From the NCBI GenBank assembly GCA_946486465.1, contig CAMLTY010000010.1, positions 1 through 33,928 of the forward strand: 33,928 nt of DNA, written 5' to 3'. Position 1 is the stretch's first letter, and each line of letters starts with the position of its first letter. Of the stretch, positions 1 through 10,554 are shown piece after piece. The notes under the pieces are model-generated. The model did no database searches. It was not told the origin of the DNA and saw nothing but the letters and a program-made list of their open reading frames with translations. The stretch is from an uncultured Mycoplasmatota bacterium. GTDB taxonomy: Bacteria > Bacillota_I > Bacilli_A > RF39 > UBA660. The position numbers were made by a program, and so were the translations under genes.

Positions 1-330
1 GACAATTTTCTTAATAAAAATAACACATTAACAAGTATAGAATTACCAAATGCTATAAGCATAGGTAATAGTTTTCTTCATAAAAATACTTCATTAACAA
101 GTATAGGATTACCAAATGCTACAAGTATAGGTAATAGTTTTCTTCTTAATAATACTTCATTAACAAGTATAGAATTACCAAATGCTATAAGCATAGGTAA
201 CGGTTTTCTTAATAATAATACTTCATTAACAAGTATAGAATTACCAAATGCTACAAATATAGGTGTGTTTTTTCTTCATAAAAATACTTCATTAACAAGT
301 ATAGAATTACCAAATGTTATTAAAATAGGG
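1..330 (+). repeat. Five tandem ~66-bp coding repeats (LRR units)
   Basis: Near-identical DNA unit aatacttcattaacaagtatagaattaccaaatgctataagcataggtaatagttttctt repeated in frame. Confidence 0.85.
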
Positions 331-429
331 CCAGAATTCTGTCACGATGCTCATAACATACAAACAGTTAATATTCCTTTACTACCAGAATTAGAGGAAA
401 AGTTAAAAGAACAAGGAAAACATTTATAG
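1..429 (+). CDS. C-terminal part of a BspA-like leucine-rich-repeat protein (5' end outside window)
   Basis: Frame 1 is open from base 1 to TAG at 427-429. Five 22-aa repeats of the form NSFLHKNTSLTSIELPNATSIG. Confidence 0.8.
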   Translation, partial: DNFLNKNNTLTSIELPNAISIGNSFLHKNTSLTSIGLPNATSIGNSFLLNNTSLTSIELPNAISIGNGFLNNNTSLTSIELPNATNIGVFFLHKNTSLTSIELPNVIKIGPEFCHDAHNIQTVNIPLLPELEEKLKEQGKHL

Positions 430-454
430 AATACTAAAAAGGAGATAATTTATT

Positions 455-745
455 ATGATTAAACTAATAATAGAAAATATAGCTGGCTATAATTATACAT
501 TAAAAGATAATGATAACAATTCCTATAATATCAATATAGAGTTTTATGATATTGACGAATTACCTAAAATAGGAGATGCTATTTATATGAATAGTAGATT
601 GTTAAATAAAATTAACAATAATGTCGTAAACTTTGGGAAATTAGATGGTATCTACGGTAGGAAGATAACAGATGAAAATGATGAAGATGTAATAGGTGTA
701 TCAATTCATGACAAAGTAATTTACTTAAAAAGATATTATGGTTAG
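455..745 (+). CDS. Small hypothetical protein (96 aa)
   Basis: ORF with RBS aaaggagat upstream. No family recognised. Confidence 0.6.
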   Translation: MIKLIIENIAGYNYTLKDNDNNSYNINIEFYDIDELPKIGDAIYMNSRLLNKINNNVVNFGKLDGIYGRKITDENDEDVIGVSIHDKVIYLKRYYG

Positions 746-900
746 AATTTTTATAAAATAACACATAAATATCTACCAAAATGGAAAAATGTGAAAAATA
801 AGCTGAAAAGTGCCGGAATTTTGTGAAAATAACATATAAAAACGCAGGAATTTTGTGATAACATATTGAAATTATAAGAAAAATAATACTAGGAGGACAT

Positions 901-1827
901 ATGAAAGATAAAACATTACTAATCATGGCTGCCGGTATGGGTAGTAGATTTGGAGGACTAAAACAAATAGAACCAGTAGGACCTAATGGCGAGTTTATTA
1001 TAGACTATTCTATCTATGATGCCATTAAGGCAGGCTTTAATAAGGTAGTCTTTATTATAAAAGAAGAAAATTATGATATATTTAAAGAGACTATTGGCAA
1101 AAGAGTAGAACCACATATAAAAGTAGAGTATGTTTTTCAGAATGATGATAATATACCTAAAGAGTATCAAGAACTACTAAAGCCAAGAAAGAAACCTCTT
1201 GGTACTGCCCATGCCATACTTTGTGCCAAAGATAAAATTAATGAACCATTCGCTATCATTAATTCAGATGACTTCTATGGAAGAGATGCCTATATGAAAG
1301 CATCAGATTATCTATCTAATATTAAAGATAATCATTATGGCTTAATCGCTTATCGTCTTGGTAATACCTTAACAGAAAATGGTGCCGCTAAACGAGGTGT
1401 CTGTAAAGTAAATGATAATAATGAACTAATTACGATAATAGAAAGTAGTACGGAGTTAGATGGTAATTTAGTAAAAGTATCACCCCTAGATGGTAGTAAT
1501 CCTTTTGAAGTGGAAAAAGATACTATCTGTTCTATGAACATGTTACTCTTTACGCCTAGTCTTTTTAACATCTTAGAAGAAAAACTACCTATCTTTTTAG
1601 AAGATAATAAAGATAATCTAGATAGTTGTGAGTTTTTAATACCAATAGTTTTAAATGAATTATTAAAAGAAAATAGAGTTATAGTAGATGTTATAGAAAC
1701 TCATGCTAACTGGTATGGAGTAACATATAAAGAAGATAAAGAATTAGTAGTAAATGCTATAAATAATATGATTAAAGATGTAATATATAGTAATAATTTA
1801 TATGGAGGTAAAGATGAAAAAAGATAA
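901..1827 (+). CDS. NTP_transferase-type sugar-phosphate nucleotidyltransferase, copy 1
   Basis: N-terminal LIMAAGMGSRFGGLKQ nucleotidyltransferase signature; RBS aggagg. Confidence 0.85.
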   Translation: MKDKTLLIMAAGMGSRFGGLKQIEPVGPNGEFIIDYSIYDAIKAGFNKVVFIIKEENYDIFKETIGKRVEPHIKVEYVFQNDDNIPKEYQELLKPRKKPLGTAHAILCAKDKINEPFAIINSDDFYGRDAYMKASDYLSNIKDNHYGLIAYRLGNTLTENGAAKRGVCKVNDNNELITIIESSTELDGNLVKVSPLDGSNPFEVEKDTICSMNMLLFTPSLFNILEEKLPIFLEDNKDNLDSCEFLIPIVLNELLKENRVIVDVIETHANWYGVTYKEDKELVVNAINNMIKDVIYSNNLYGGKDEKR

Positions 1828-2728
1828 AACATTATTAATTATGGCTGCCGGTATGGGAAGTAGATTCGGAGGTTTAAAACAAATAGAACCAGTTGGACCT
1901 AATGGAGAGTTCATAATAGATTATTCAATCTATGATGCTACTGAAGCTGGCTTTACTAAAGTAGTATTTATTGTTAAAGAAGATTTCTATGAGAGTTTTA
2001 GAGAAACTATTGGTAAAAGAGTAGAACCTTATATTAAAGTAGAATATGCTTTTCAAAATGATGATTATATTCCTACTAGATTTAAACCTTTATTAAAGAA
2101 AAGAACTAAACCTTTAGGTACTGCCTATGCTATCCTTTGTGCCAAAGATAAAATTAAAGAACCATTCGCAGTCATAAATGCTGATGATTACTATGGTAAA
2201 GATGCTTTTCTAAAAGCCAGTGAATACTTAGATGATATCATCTATAATCATTATGGTGTTGTAGGTTATAAAGTAGGTAATACCTTAACTCCTAATGGAG
2301 CCGCTAAAAGAGGGGTTATGGAAGTTGCAGATAATAAATTATTAAGAATAACAGAGTCTAAAGTAGCACCTAAAAGAAATAAAATAATTGCCGCTCCTTT
2401 ACATAGTAGTAATGGTAAAGAAATAGATGAAGATACCCTAGTATGTATGAATCTTTTACTATTTTCTCCTGACTTATTTGACATCTTAAGTGATGAACTA
2501 TATTTATTCTTATCACTTCATCAGAAAAATCTTGATGACTATGAATTTCAGATACCTGATGTCTTAGATACTTGCCTTAAGAAAAATATTAAAACTATAG
2601 ATGTTATAAATACAACTTCTACTTGGTATGGTATGACTTATAAAGAAGATAAAGAAACTGTGGAAAAAGCTTTAAGAGAATTAACTAGTGCTGGACTTTA
2701 TCCACAACACTTGTGGATAAACTTATAG
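1814..2728 (+). CDS. NTP_transferase-type sugar-phosphate nucleotidyltransferase, copy 2
   Basis: Same signature and clearly paralogous to copy 1. ATG at 1814 preferred over 1802 because ggagg at 1804-1808 is the RBS. Overlaps copy 1 by 14 nt. Confidence 0.85.
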   Translation: MKKDKTLLIMAAGMGSRFGGLKQIEPVGPNGEFIIDYSIYDATEAGFTKVVFIVKEDFYESFRETIGKRVEPYIKVEYAFQNDDYIPTRFKPLLKKRTKPLGTAYAILCAKDKIKEPFAVINADDYYGKDAFLKASEYLDDIIYNHYGVVGYKVGNTLTPNGAAKRGVMEVADNKLLRITESKVAPKRNKIIAAPLHSSNGKEIDEDTLVCMNLLLFSPDLFDILSDELYLFLSLHQKNLDDYEFQIPDVLDTCLKKNIKTIDVINTTSTWYGMTYKEDKETVEKALRELTSAGLYPQHLWINL

Positions 2729-4741
<2,013 letters not shown>

Positions 4742-4751
4742 GGGTGAAATT

Positions 4752-5339
4752 ATGCAAACAGAAGAAAAATTAGAAGGAATACCAGTAGAAGAAGAGAAAA
4801 AGATAAAGAAAATATCTACTATTGTTATGATAGTAATAATCGTAATAGGAGTATTAGTAACTACAGATATTTTATTAGTATCTAAAGCTCATATTGGTCC
4901 TTTCCTTGCTATTAGAACTAAAGTCTATAATGATGGAGGAACAAAAGAGTATTATGGACTTGGCTATAAAGTAATAAAATATAATCAAAAAGTAGGTAGA
5001 CGTGATACTGTTACAGGCTCTTGGGGAATAAAGTATAATACTAATCCTGAAACCTTTACTATAAGAGAACTTGCTTACTCCATCATTAATGATAATAATA
5101 ACCATATAGGAGAATTTATTAGATTAACAGGAACTATCTCTAGTAAAAATAATAAGAATAATACAGTTACTTTAAAATTTACTGATGATATCGATGGTAA
5201 ATATGATTTAACTGTAAAAGCAAATCTCTTATCTAAAAACATAAAAAAACTAAATAAAAATGCCCCTATCTCTCTTATAGGTGTAATTAAAAGTTATGAT
5301 AATAAGACTCTAACTATAGAAAATGTCTTTGCAGAATAA
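4752..5339 (+). CDS. Membrane-anchored hypothetical protein with possible OB-fold-like C-terminus
   Basis: One N-terminal TM helix; C-terminal GEFIRLTGTISS...ISLIGVIKSYDNKTLTI resembles an OB-like pattern. Confidence 0.5.
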   Translation: MQTEEKLEGIPVEEEKKIKKISTIVMIVIIVIGVLVTTDILLVSKAHIGPFLAIRTKVYNDGGTKEYYGLGYKVIKYNQKVGRRDTVTGSWGIKYNTNPETFTIRELAYSIINDNNNHIGEFIRLTGTISSKNNKNNTVTLKFTDDIDGKYDLTVKANLLSKNIKKLNKNAPISLIGVIKSYDNKTLTIENVFAE

Positions 5340-5375
5340 AGTTTTGTGATAAATATTGCAAAACTTTTAATATTT
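5340..5375 (+). terminator. Probable intrinsic terminator
   Basis: AGTTTTG (5340-5346) / CAAAACT (5359-5365) stem followed by a T-rich tract. Confidence 0.55.
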
Positions 5376-5426
5376 CTTGCATTTTAGTCTAAACAATAGT
5401 AGTATAGTTAATTAACCGGAGGGCCT

Positions 5427-5726
5427 ATGAAAATAAATGATAAAAAAATACTACAAAGATTAGGCTTTAATAGAAAAGAAATAGCATCTCTAGATAATAC
5501 AGATATAGAAGAACTAATAGTTATTCTAGAATCTCTTCATATTAAAGATATAAAAAAATATCTTCTTAATAATAAAATTTTATTTACTAAGAATATTTTT
5601 TCTCTTGCTAAAAATATGTCATTAGTCTTTAATAAATATAGAGATTATAATACTACAGAAAAAGTCTTAAGAAAAAATAACTATGCTATAATTAATGAAG
5701 AGGGTGATAATTGTGATATATTTTGA
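5427..5726 (+). CDS. Small hypothetical protein (99 aa) upstream of the cysteine desulfurase
   Basis: RBS ggaggg; ends TGA at 5724-5726, immediately followed by TAA in the same frame; overlaps the next gene. Confidence 0.65.
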   Translation: MKINDKKILQRLGFNRKEIASLDNTDIEELIVILESLHIKDIKKYLLNNKILFTKNIFSLAKNMSLVFNKYRDYNTTEKVLRKNNYAIINEEGDNCDIF

Positions 5727-6813
5727 TAATGCGGCCACGACAAAAGTGAGAGATGAAGTCCTTGATACATTTGTTAAGGTATCTAAAGAATATATTGGTA
5801 ATGCTAATTCTATTCATAAATTAGGTTTTGAAAGTAAAAAACTAATGAATGCTAGTGTTAAACAAGTAGCAAGTCTTTTAAAAGTAAAAGAAGATGAAGT
5901 AATATTTACTAGTAGTAGTAGTGAATCTAATAATTTAGCGATTAAAGGAGTATTAGATGCTTATCCTAATAGAAAAAGAATTATATTAACTACTATTTTA
6001 GAGCATCCTTCTATTACTAATACTCTAAATAATCTAAAATATGTAGAAGTTATTAATTTAAAATTAGATGACACCTATCATATAGATATTAATGATTTAA
6101 AAGAAAAGTTAAAACTAGACCCCGTACTTGTTTCTATTCATCATGTTAATAGTGAACTAGGTATAATTCAAGATATAGACACTATAGGTAAAATAATTAA
6201 AGAAAATAGTAAGGCCGTATTCCATGTCGATGGTACTCAAAGTCTTACTAAAATAGATGTAGATTTAACTAATGTAGATTTATTTTCAGCATCAGCTCAT
6301 AAATTTAATGGACTTAAAGGAATAGCATTATTAATAAAAAAAGAGAAGATTAACTTATCTCCAATAATTAATGGAGGAGAAAGTCAAACAATATATAGAG
6401 CAGGAACACCTGCTTTACCTCTAATCGCCTCTTTTGCTAAAGCTCTACGTTTAGCCTTAGAAGACCAACCTAAAGCTTATCTAAAAGTAAAAGAGATTAA
6501 TAACTATCTAAGATATGAGTTAAGTAAGCTAGATAAAGTTACTATAAACTCTAAACTAGACTCTTCTCCTTATATTTTAAACTTTAGTATTAAAGGTATT
6601 AAACCAGAGACAATGATACATAAATTAGAATCTTATGATGTCTATTTATCTACTAAAACAGCTTGTTCTTCTAAAGAAGATTACTCTAAAAGTATCTATG
6701 AATTAACAAAAGATAAAGAGATATCTAAAACATCATTAAGACTTTCTTTATCTAAAGATAATACTTTAGAGGAAGCCAAAGAGTTTATAAAGATATTAAA
6801 AGATAATCTGTAA
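5713..6813 (+). CDS. Cysteine desulfurase (NifS/IscS family, class V aminotransferase)
   Basis: IYFDNAATTKV N-terminus, SAHKFNGLKG PLP-lysine motif, TACSS cysteine loop. GTG at 5713 (RBS gaagaggg) preferred over ATG 5695. Confidence 0.92.
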   Translation: MIYFDNAATTKVRDEVLDTFVKVSKEYIGNANSIHKLGFESKKLMNASVKQVASLLKVKEDEVIFTSSSSESNNLAIKGVLDAYPNRKRIILTTILEHPSITNTLNNLKYVEVINLKLDDTYHIDINDLKEKLKLDPVLVSIHHVNSELGIIQDIDTIGKIIKENSKAVFHVDGTQSLTKIDVDLTNVDLFSASAHKFNGLKGIALLIKKEKINLSPIINGGESQTIYRAGTPALPLIASFAKALRLALEDQPKAYLKVKEINNYLRYELSKLDKVTINSKLDSSPYILNFSIKGIKPETMIHKLESYDVYLSTKTACSSKEDYSKSIYELTKDKEISKTSLRLSLSKDNTLEEAKEFIKILKDNL

Positions 6814-6822
6814 AGGAGGCTT

Positions 6823-7845
6823 ATGACTACAGAATTAATAGAAGAAACTGAAATTAATAATATTTATGCTAATATTAAATAACTTGTAATTAATGCAAGA
6901 AATAAAGTATATACTACTGTTAATGTAGAGATGCTTAATTTATATTGGAATATTGGTAAAATTATTATGGATATCCAAAAAGGGGATAAAAGAGCATCCT
7001 ATGGAGATGCCATTTTAGATAAACTATCTAAAAAATTAACTGATGAATTTGGTAAAGTATTTTCATCAAGAAATTTAAGAACTATGAGAAAATTCTATTT
7101 AACATATCCAATTTGGAAGACAGTGTCTGCCAAATTGAGTTGGTCACATTATTTAGAATTAATTAAAATTGATGAAGAGTCAAAGCGAAGCTTTTATCTA
7201 AATGAATGTATTAATTCAAGATGGAGTGTTAGAGAACTACAAAGACAAATAAATTCTCTATTGTATGAAAGATTACTTTTATCATCTAATAAAAGTAAGA
7301 AAAAAGAATTAATAGAAAAAGGTCAAGTACTAAAAGAAAGTAAAGATTTAATAAAAGACCCTTTTGTTTTAGAGTTCCTTGATATCAAAGAAAATACTGA
7401 TTATTTAGAATCTGATTTAGAGAAGAATATCTTAGAACATTTAAAAGAATTCCTATTAGAATTAGGAAAAGGTTTCATGTTTGTAGGCAGCCAAGTTAGG
7501 ATAACTCTAGGAGAAGAACACTTTTACCCTGATTTAGTATTTTATAATAGACTTTTAAAATGCTTTGTTATAATAGATTTAAAAATAGGTAAAGTAACTC
7601 ATCAAGATATAGGACAAATGCAAATGTATGGAAATTATTATGATAGAGATGTTAAAAGTAAAAATCAAAATAAAACAATAGGAATTCTTTTAAGTACTGA
7701 TAAGAATAAAACTATTGTTAACTATACACTTCCTGAAGACAATGAAACAATATTTTCTACAGAATATAAATTGCATATGCCTACTGAACAAGAATTAATA
7801 AATGCTGTAGAAGAAGAAAAGAAAAATATAGAATTATTAAAATAA
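6823..7845 (+). pseudogene. DUF1016/YhcG-like PDDEXK nuclease with an in-frame TAA at 6880-6882; intact ORF from 6931
   Basis: ATG 6823 has RBS aaaggagg. The same frame reads MTTELIEETEINNIYANIK*LVINARNKVYTTVNVEMLNLYWNIGK and then runs open to 7845. C-terminal HFYPDLVFYNRLLKCFVIIDLKIGK nuclease core. Confidence 0.75.
7109..7137. repeat. Intragenic inverted repeat CAATTTGG-A-AGACA-G-TGTCT-G-CCAAATTG
   Basis: 13 of 14 bp paired with a 1-nt centre, read directly. Confidence 0.9.
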
Positions 7846-7860
7846 ATATTAAATCAATTT

Positions 7861-7900
7861 CATTACGAAAAATGTGCAAAATGTATAAAAATTCGTAATG
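7861..7900. repeat. Inverted repeat CATTACGAA ... TTCGTAATG in the promoter region
   Basis: 9-bp perfect arms at 7861-7869 and 7892-7900. Confidence 0.75.
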
Positions 7901-7922
7901 ACTTTTGCTATTCCCAAAAAGT

Positions 7923-7934
7923 GTGAAAAGTCAC
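7923..7934. promoter_or_regulatory. Operator-like palindrome GTGAAAAGTCAC, copy 1
   Basis: GTGA-AAAG-TCAC; identical second copy at 7999-8010. Confidence 0.5.
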
Positions 7935-7998
7935 AAAAATTGGTAAAATAATATAGATTTTTTTAATAATTAATGATATACTTAAATTACTAAAAAAT

Positions 7999-8010
7999 GT
8001 GAAAAGTCAC
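7999..8010. promoter_or_regulatory. Operator-like palindrome GTGAAAAGTCAC, copy 2
   Basis: Identical 12-mer 76 nt downstream of copy 1, just upstream of the ATPase RBS. Confidence 0.5.
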
Positions 8011-8025
8011 AAAAAAAGGAAATGA

Positions 8026-9291
8026 GTGATTCAAATGAAAGAGATTAAAAGAGATATCTATCTAAATAAATTAATAGATAGAAAAGAAAATGATATGATA
8101 AAAGTAATCACAGGTATAAGAAGATGTGGTAAATCCTACTTAATGGATCCTATTTATAAAAATTATTTATTAAGTACTGGAGTGAAAGAAGATCATATTA
8201 TTAAATTAGAATTAGATTCTGTTGAAAATGAAGAATATTTAGATAGACATAAATTATATAAGTATATAATGGGTCAAATAAAAGATGATAAAATGTATTA
8301 TATTTTACTTGATGAAATACAGAAAGTAGATGGTTTTGAAAGTGTTTTAAATAGCTTTTTAAGAAAGAAGAATTTAGATGTTTATGTAACTGGTAGTAAT
8401 TCAAAATTCTTATCAAGTGATATAATTACAGAGTTTAGAGGTAGAGGTGATGAAGTTAGAGTCTATCCTCTAACATTTAGAGAATATCTAACTGCTAGTT
8501 CTAAAAATGTTGATGAAGCTTTAAAAGAATATATTACTTATGGTGGAATGCCTTACATTTTATCAAGAAAAACATATGAAGAAAAGAGTAAATACTTAAA
8601 TAATTTATTTAATAATACCTATATAAATGATATAGTTGAAAGAAATAATATTCAAAAAGATGAAGTATTAGAATCTCTTATAAACGTATTAGCATCATCT
8701 GTTGGTTCCCTAACTAATCCCTTAAAATTGGAAAATACTTTTAAAAGTAAAGGTTTTAAAAATGTATCTGCTAAAACTATTAATACATATATAGATTATT
8801 TAATAGATGCTTTTATGATTACTAAAGCTTTAAGATATGATATTAAAGGTAAGAAGTACATCAATACTCCAAGTAAATATTATTTTACAGATATTGGTTT
8901 AAGAAATGTAAGACTTAACTTTAGACAACAAGAAGATAATCACTTAATGGAAAATATAATTTATAATGAACTATTAGTTCGTGGATTTAATGTCGATGTT
9001 GGTGTAGTAGAATATACTATGAAAGATAAAAATAATAAAAAAATGCATAAACAATTAGAAGTAGATTTTGTTTGTAATAAAGAAAGTAATAGATATTATA
9101 TACAATCAGCTTATGCTATTCCTACTAAAGAAAAAATGGAACAAGAAGAAAAATCATTAATTAAAATAGATGATTTCTTTAAAAGAATAATTATTGTTGA
9201 AAATGATATTAAACTATGGAGAAATGAAAAAGGAATTGTCATAATGAGCTTAAAACAATTCTTATTAGATGAAAATAGTCTAGATTTATAA
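8026..9291 (+). CDS. AAA_14 / DUF4143-type ATPase
   Basis: Walker A GIRRCGKS, Walker B-like YYILLDEIQ, VTGSNSKFL, FRGRGDEVRVYPLTFREY. Start may be GTG 8026 or ATG 8035. Confidence 0.88.
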   Translation: MIQMKEIKRDIYLNKLIDRKENDMIKVITGIRRCGKSYLMDPIYKNYLLSTGVKEDHIIKLELDSVENEEYLDRHKLYKYIMGQIKDDKMYYILLDEIQKVDGFESVLNSFLRKKNLDVYVTGSNSKFLSSDIITEFRGRGDEVRVYPLTFREYLTASSKNVDEALKEYITYGGMPYILSRKTYEEKSKYLNNLFNNTYINDIVERNNIQKDEVLESLINVLASSVGSLTNPLKLENTFKSKGFKNVSAKTINTYIDYLIDAFMITKALRYDIKGKKYINTPSKYYFTDIGLRNVRLNFRQQEDNHLMENIIYNELLVRGFNVDVGVVEYTMKDKNNKKMHKQLEVDFVCNKESNRYYIQSAYAIPTKEKMEQEEKSLIKIDDFFKRIIIVENDIKLWRNEKGIVIMSLKQFLLDENSLDL

Positions 9292-9304
9292 AAGGAGAAA
9301 CTCT

Positions 9305-10480
9305 ATGGAAAAAGTAATATTAATTAAATATGGAGAATTAACTACTAAAAAAGGTAATCGTAATTATTTTGTTAAAACTTTAACAAAAAATATTGAAAAT
9401 AAATTAAAAGACTTCAATGTTTTAATAGAAAAAGATTTGTCTAGAATGTATATACATTATAATGTAGAAGATGAAGAAGCTATTATTAATAAAATATATG
9501 AGATTTTTGGTATACATTCTTATCATATTGCCTATGTTACTAATAGTAACATGGATTCTATTAAAAATGAATTAATTAAAACAGTTAAATTACAAAACTT
9601 TAAAACGTTTAAAGTTGAAACTAAAAGAAGTGATAAATCTTTTCCTAAAACTAGTATGGAATTATCTAAAATATTTGGTGGTATAGTTTTAAAAAATAAG
9701 GATAATATTAAAGTAGATGTTAATAATCCAGAAGTTATTATTCATGTAGAAATAAGAGAAAAAAATACTTATATCTATTATAATGAATTTAATGGATTAG
9801 GTGGATATCCTAGTGGCATTCAAGGAAAAGGATTATTAATGTTAAGCGGAGGAATAGACTCTCCTGTAGCAGGATTCCTTGCTATGAAGCGAGGAATAAA
9901 AGTTGATGCTGTCTACTTTGAAGCGATACCTCATACTAGTTTAGAAGCTAGAGAAAAAGTAATAACTTTAGTAAATAAGCTAAAAGTTTATACAAATGAT
10001 ATGAATTTATATATCGTACCATTTACTAAAATACAAGAAGAAATCTATAAAAGCGTATCACCTAATTATGTTATTACTATTATGAGAAGAATGATGTATA
10101 GAATAATGTCCGCTTTATGTGAAAAATATAATGCTAAAGTTATAATTAATGGTGAATCTATTGGACAAGTTGCATCACAAACTTTAAATAGTATGTATGT
10201 AATAAATAATGTTACTAATTTACCTGTAATAAGACCAGTAGCATGCCTAGATAAATTAGAAATAATTGAAATCGCTAAAAAAATAGATACATATAATACA
10301 AGTATCTTGCCTTATGAAGATTGTTGTACAGTCTTTGTACCAAAACATCCTATAATTAATCCAAGTTTAGATGAGACTCTAAAAGAAGAAGAAAAAGTAA
10401 ACTATGAAGAGATTTTAAAAGAAACAATAGATAATACTTTTATCTATAAGAATGAAAAAAATTATGAAAATATTTTATAG
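9305..10480 (+). CDS. thiI: tRNA 4-thiouridine synthetase ThiI
   Basis: N-terminal ferredoxin-like/THUMP region, LLMLSGGIDSPVAGFLAMKRG PP-loop, C-terminal YEDCCTVFVPKHP. Confidence 0.95.
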   Translation: MEKVILIKYGELTTKKGNRNYFVKTLTKNIENKLKDFNVLIEKDLSRMYIHYNVEDEEAIINKIYEIFGIHSYHIAYVTNSNMDSIKNELIKTVKLQNFKTFKVETKRSDKSFPKTSMELSKIFGGIVLKNKDNIKVDVNNPEVIIHVEIREKNTYIYYNEFNGLGGYPSGIQGKGLLMLSGGIDSPVAGFLAMKRGIKVDAVYFEAIPHTSLEAREKVITLVNKLKVYTNDMNLYIVPFTKIQEEIYKSVSPNYVITIMRRMMYRIMSALCEKYNAKVIINGESIGQVASQTLNSMYVINNVTNLPVIRPVACLDKLEIIEIAKKIDTYNTSILPYEDCCTVFVPKHPIINPSLDETLKEEEKVNYEEILKETIDNTFIYKNEKNYENIL

Positions 10481-10503
10481 GTAAAAATTACCAGTAAAAA
10501 AAA

Positions 10504-10533
10504 TGTATGAAATTAAAAAAACTTCACATTCTA
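10504..10533 (+). promoter_or_regulatory. Candidate forespore (sigma-G-like) promoter for the SASP gene
   Basis: TGTATG (10504-10509), 17-nt spacer, CATTCTA (10527-10533), compared with the known sigma-G type TGMATA/CATACTA. Confidence 0.4.
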
Positions 10534-10550
10534 CTAGTGTAGGAGGTGAA
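10523..10550 (+). promoter_or_regulatory. Hairpin sequestering the SASP Shine-Dalgarno
   Basis: TTCAC-A-TTCTAC-TAGT-GTAGGA-G-GTGAA: 11 pairs including one G-U, one A/G mismatch. The SD aggaggtg (10541-10548) is in the 3' arm. Confidence 0.55.
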
Positions 10551-10554
10551 ACAA

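Noticed and set aside
1-330. Regular ~66-bp repeat resembling a CRISPR array
   Set aside because: The repeat is continuous in-frame coding sequence for LRR units, with no unique spacers and no cas genes.
780-860. Repeated ggaattttgtga strings upstream of the first nucleotidyltransferase
   Set aside because: Two short imperfect copies in AT-rich intergenic DNA with no palindromic structure; too weak to support an operator.
612-926. Antisense ORF of 104 aa, and similar opposite-strand ORFs in the track (958-1170, 1350-1571, 2266-2484, 2863-3057, 4875-5105, 8201-8416, 10524-10712, 15476-15730, 18483-18725, 19195-19386, 26494-26724, 31871-32122)
   Set aside because: They lie opposite well-supported genes, have low-complexity or implausible composition, and lack credible ribosome-binding sites or recognisable domains.
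6880-6882. TAA read-through or altered genetic code at the DUF1016 stop
   Set aside because: TAA is the commonest genuine stop across the window, so global reassignment is not credible; nonsense mutation or a downstream start is simpler.
8455-8474. GTTAGAG-tctatc-CTCTAAC inverted repeat inside the ATPase gene
   Set aside because: Only 7-bp arms with a 6-nt loop, which is plausible by chance in a gene of this length and AT content. Not counted with the three stronger intragenic palindromes.
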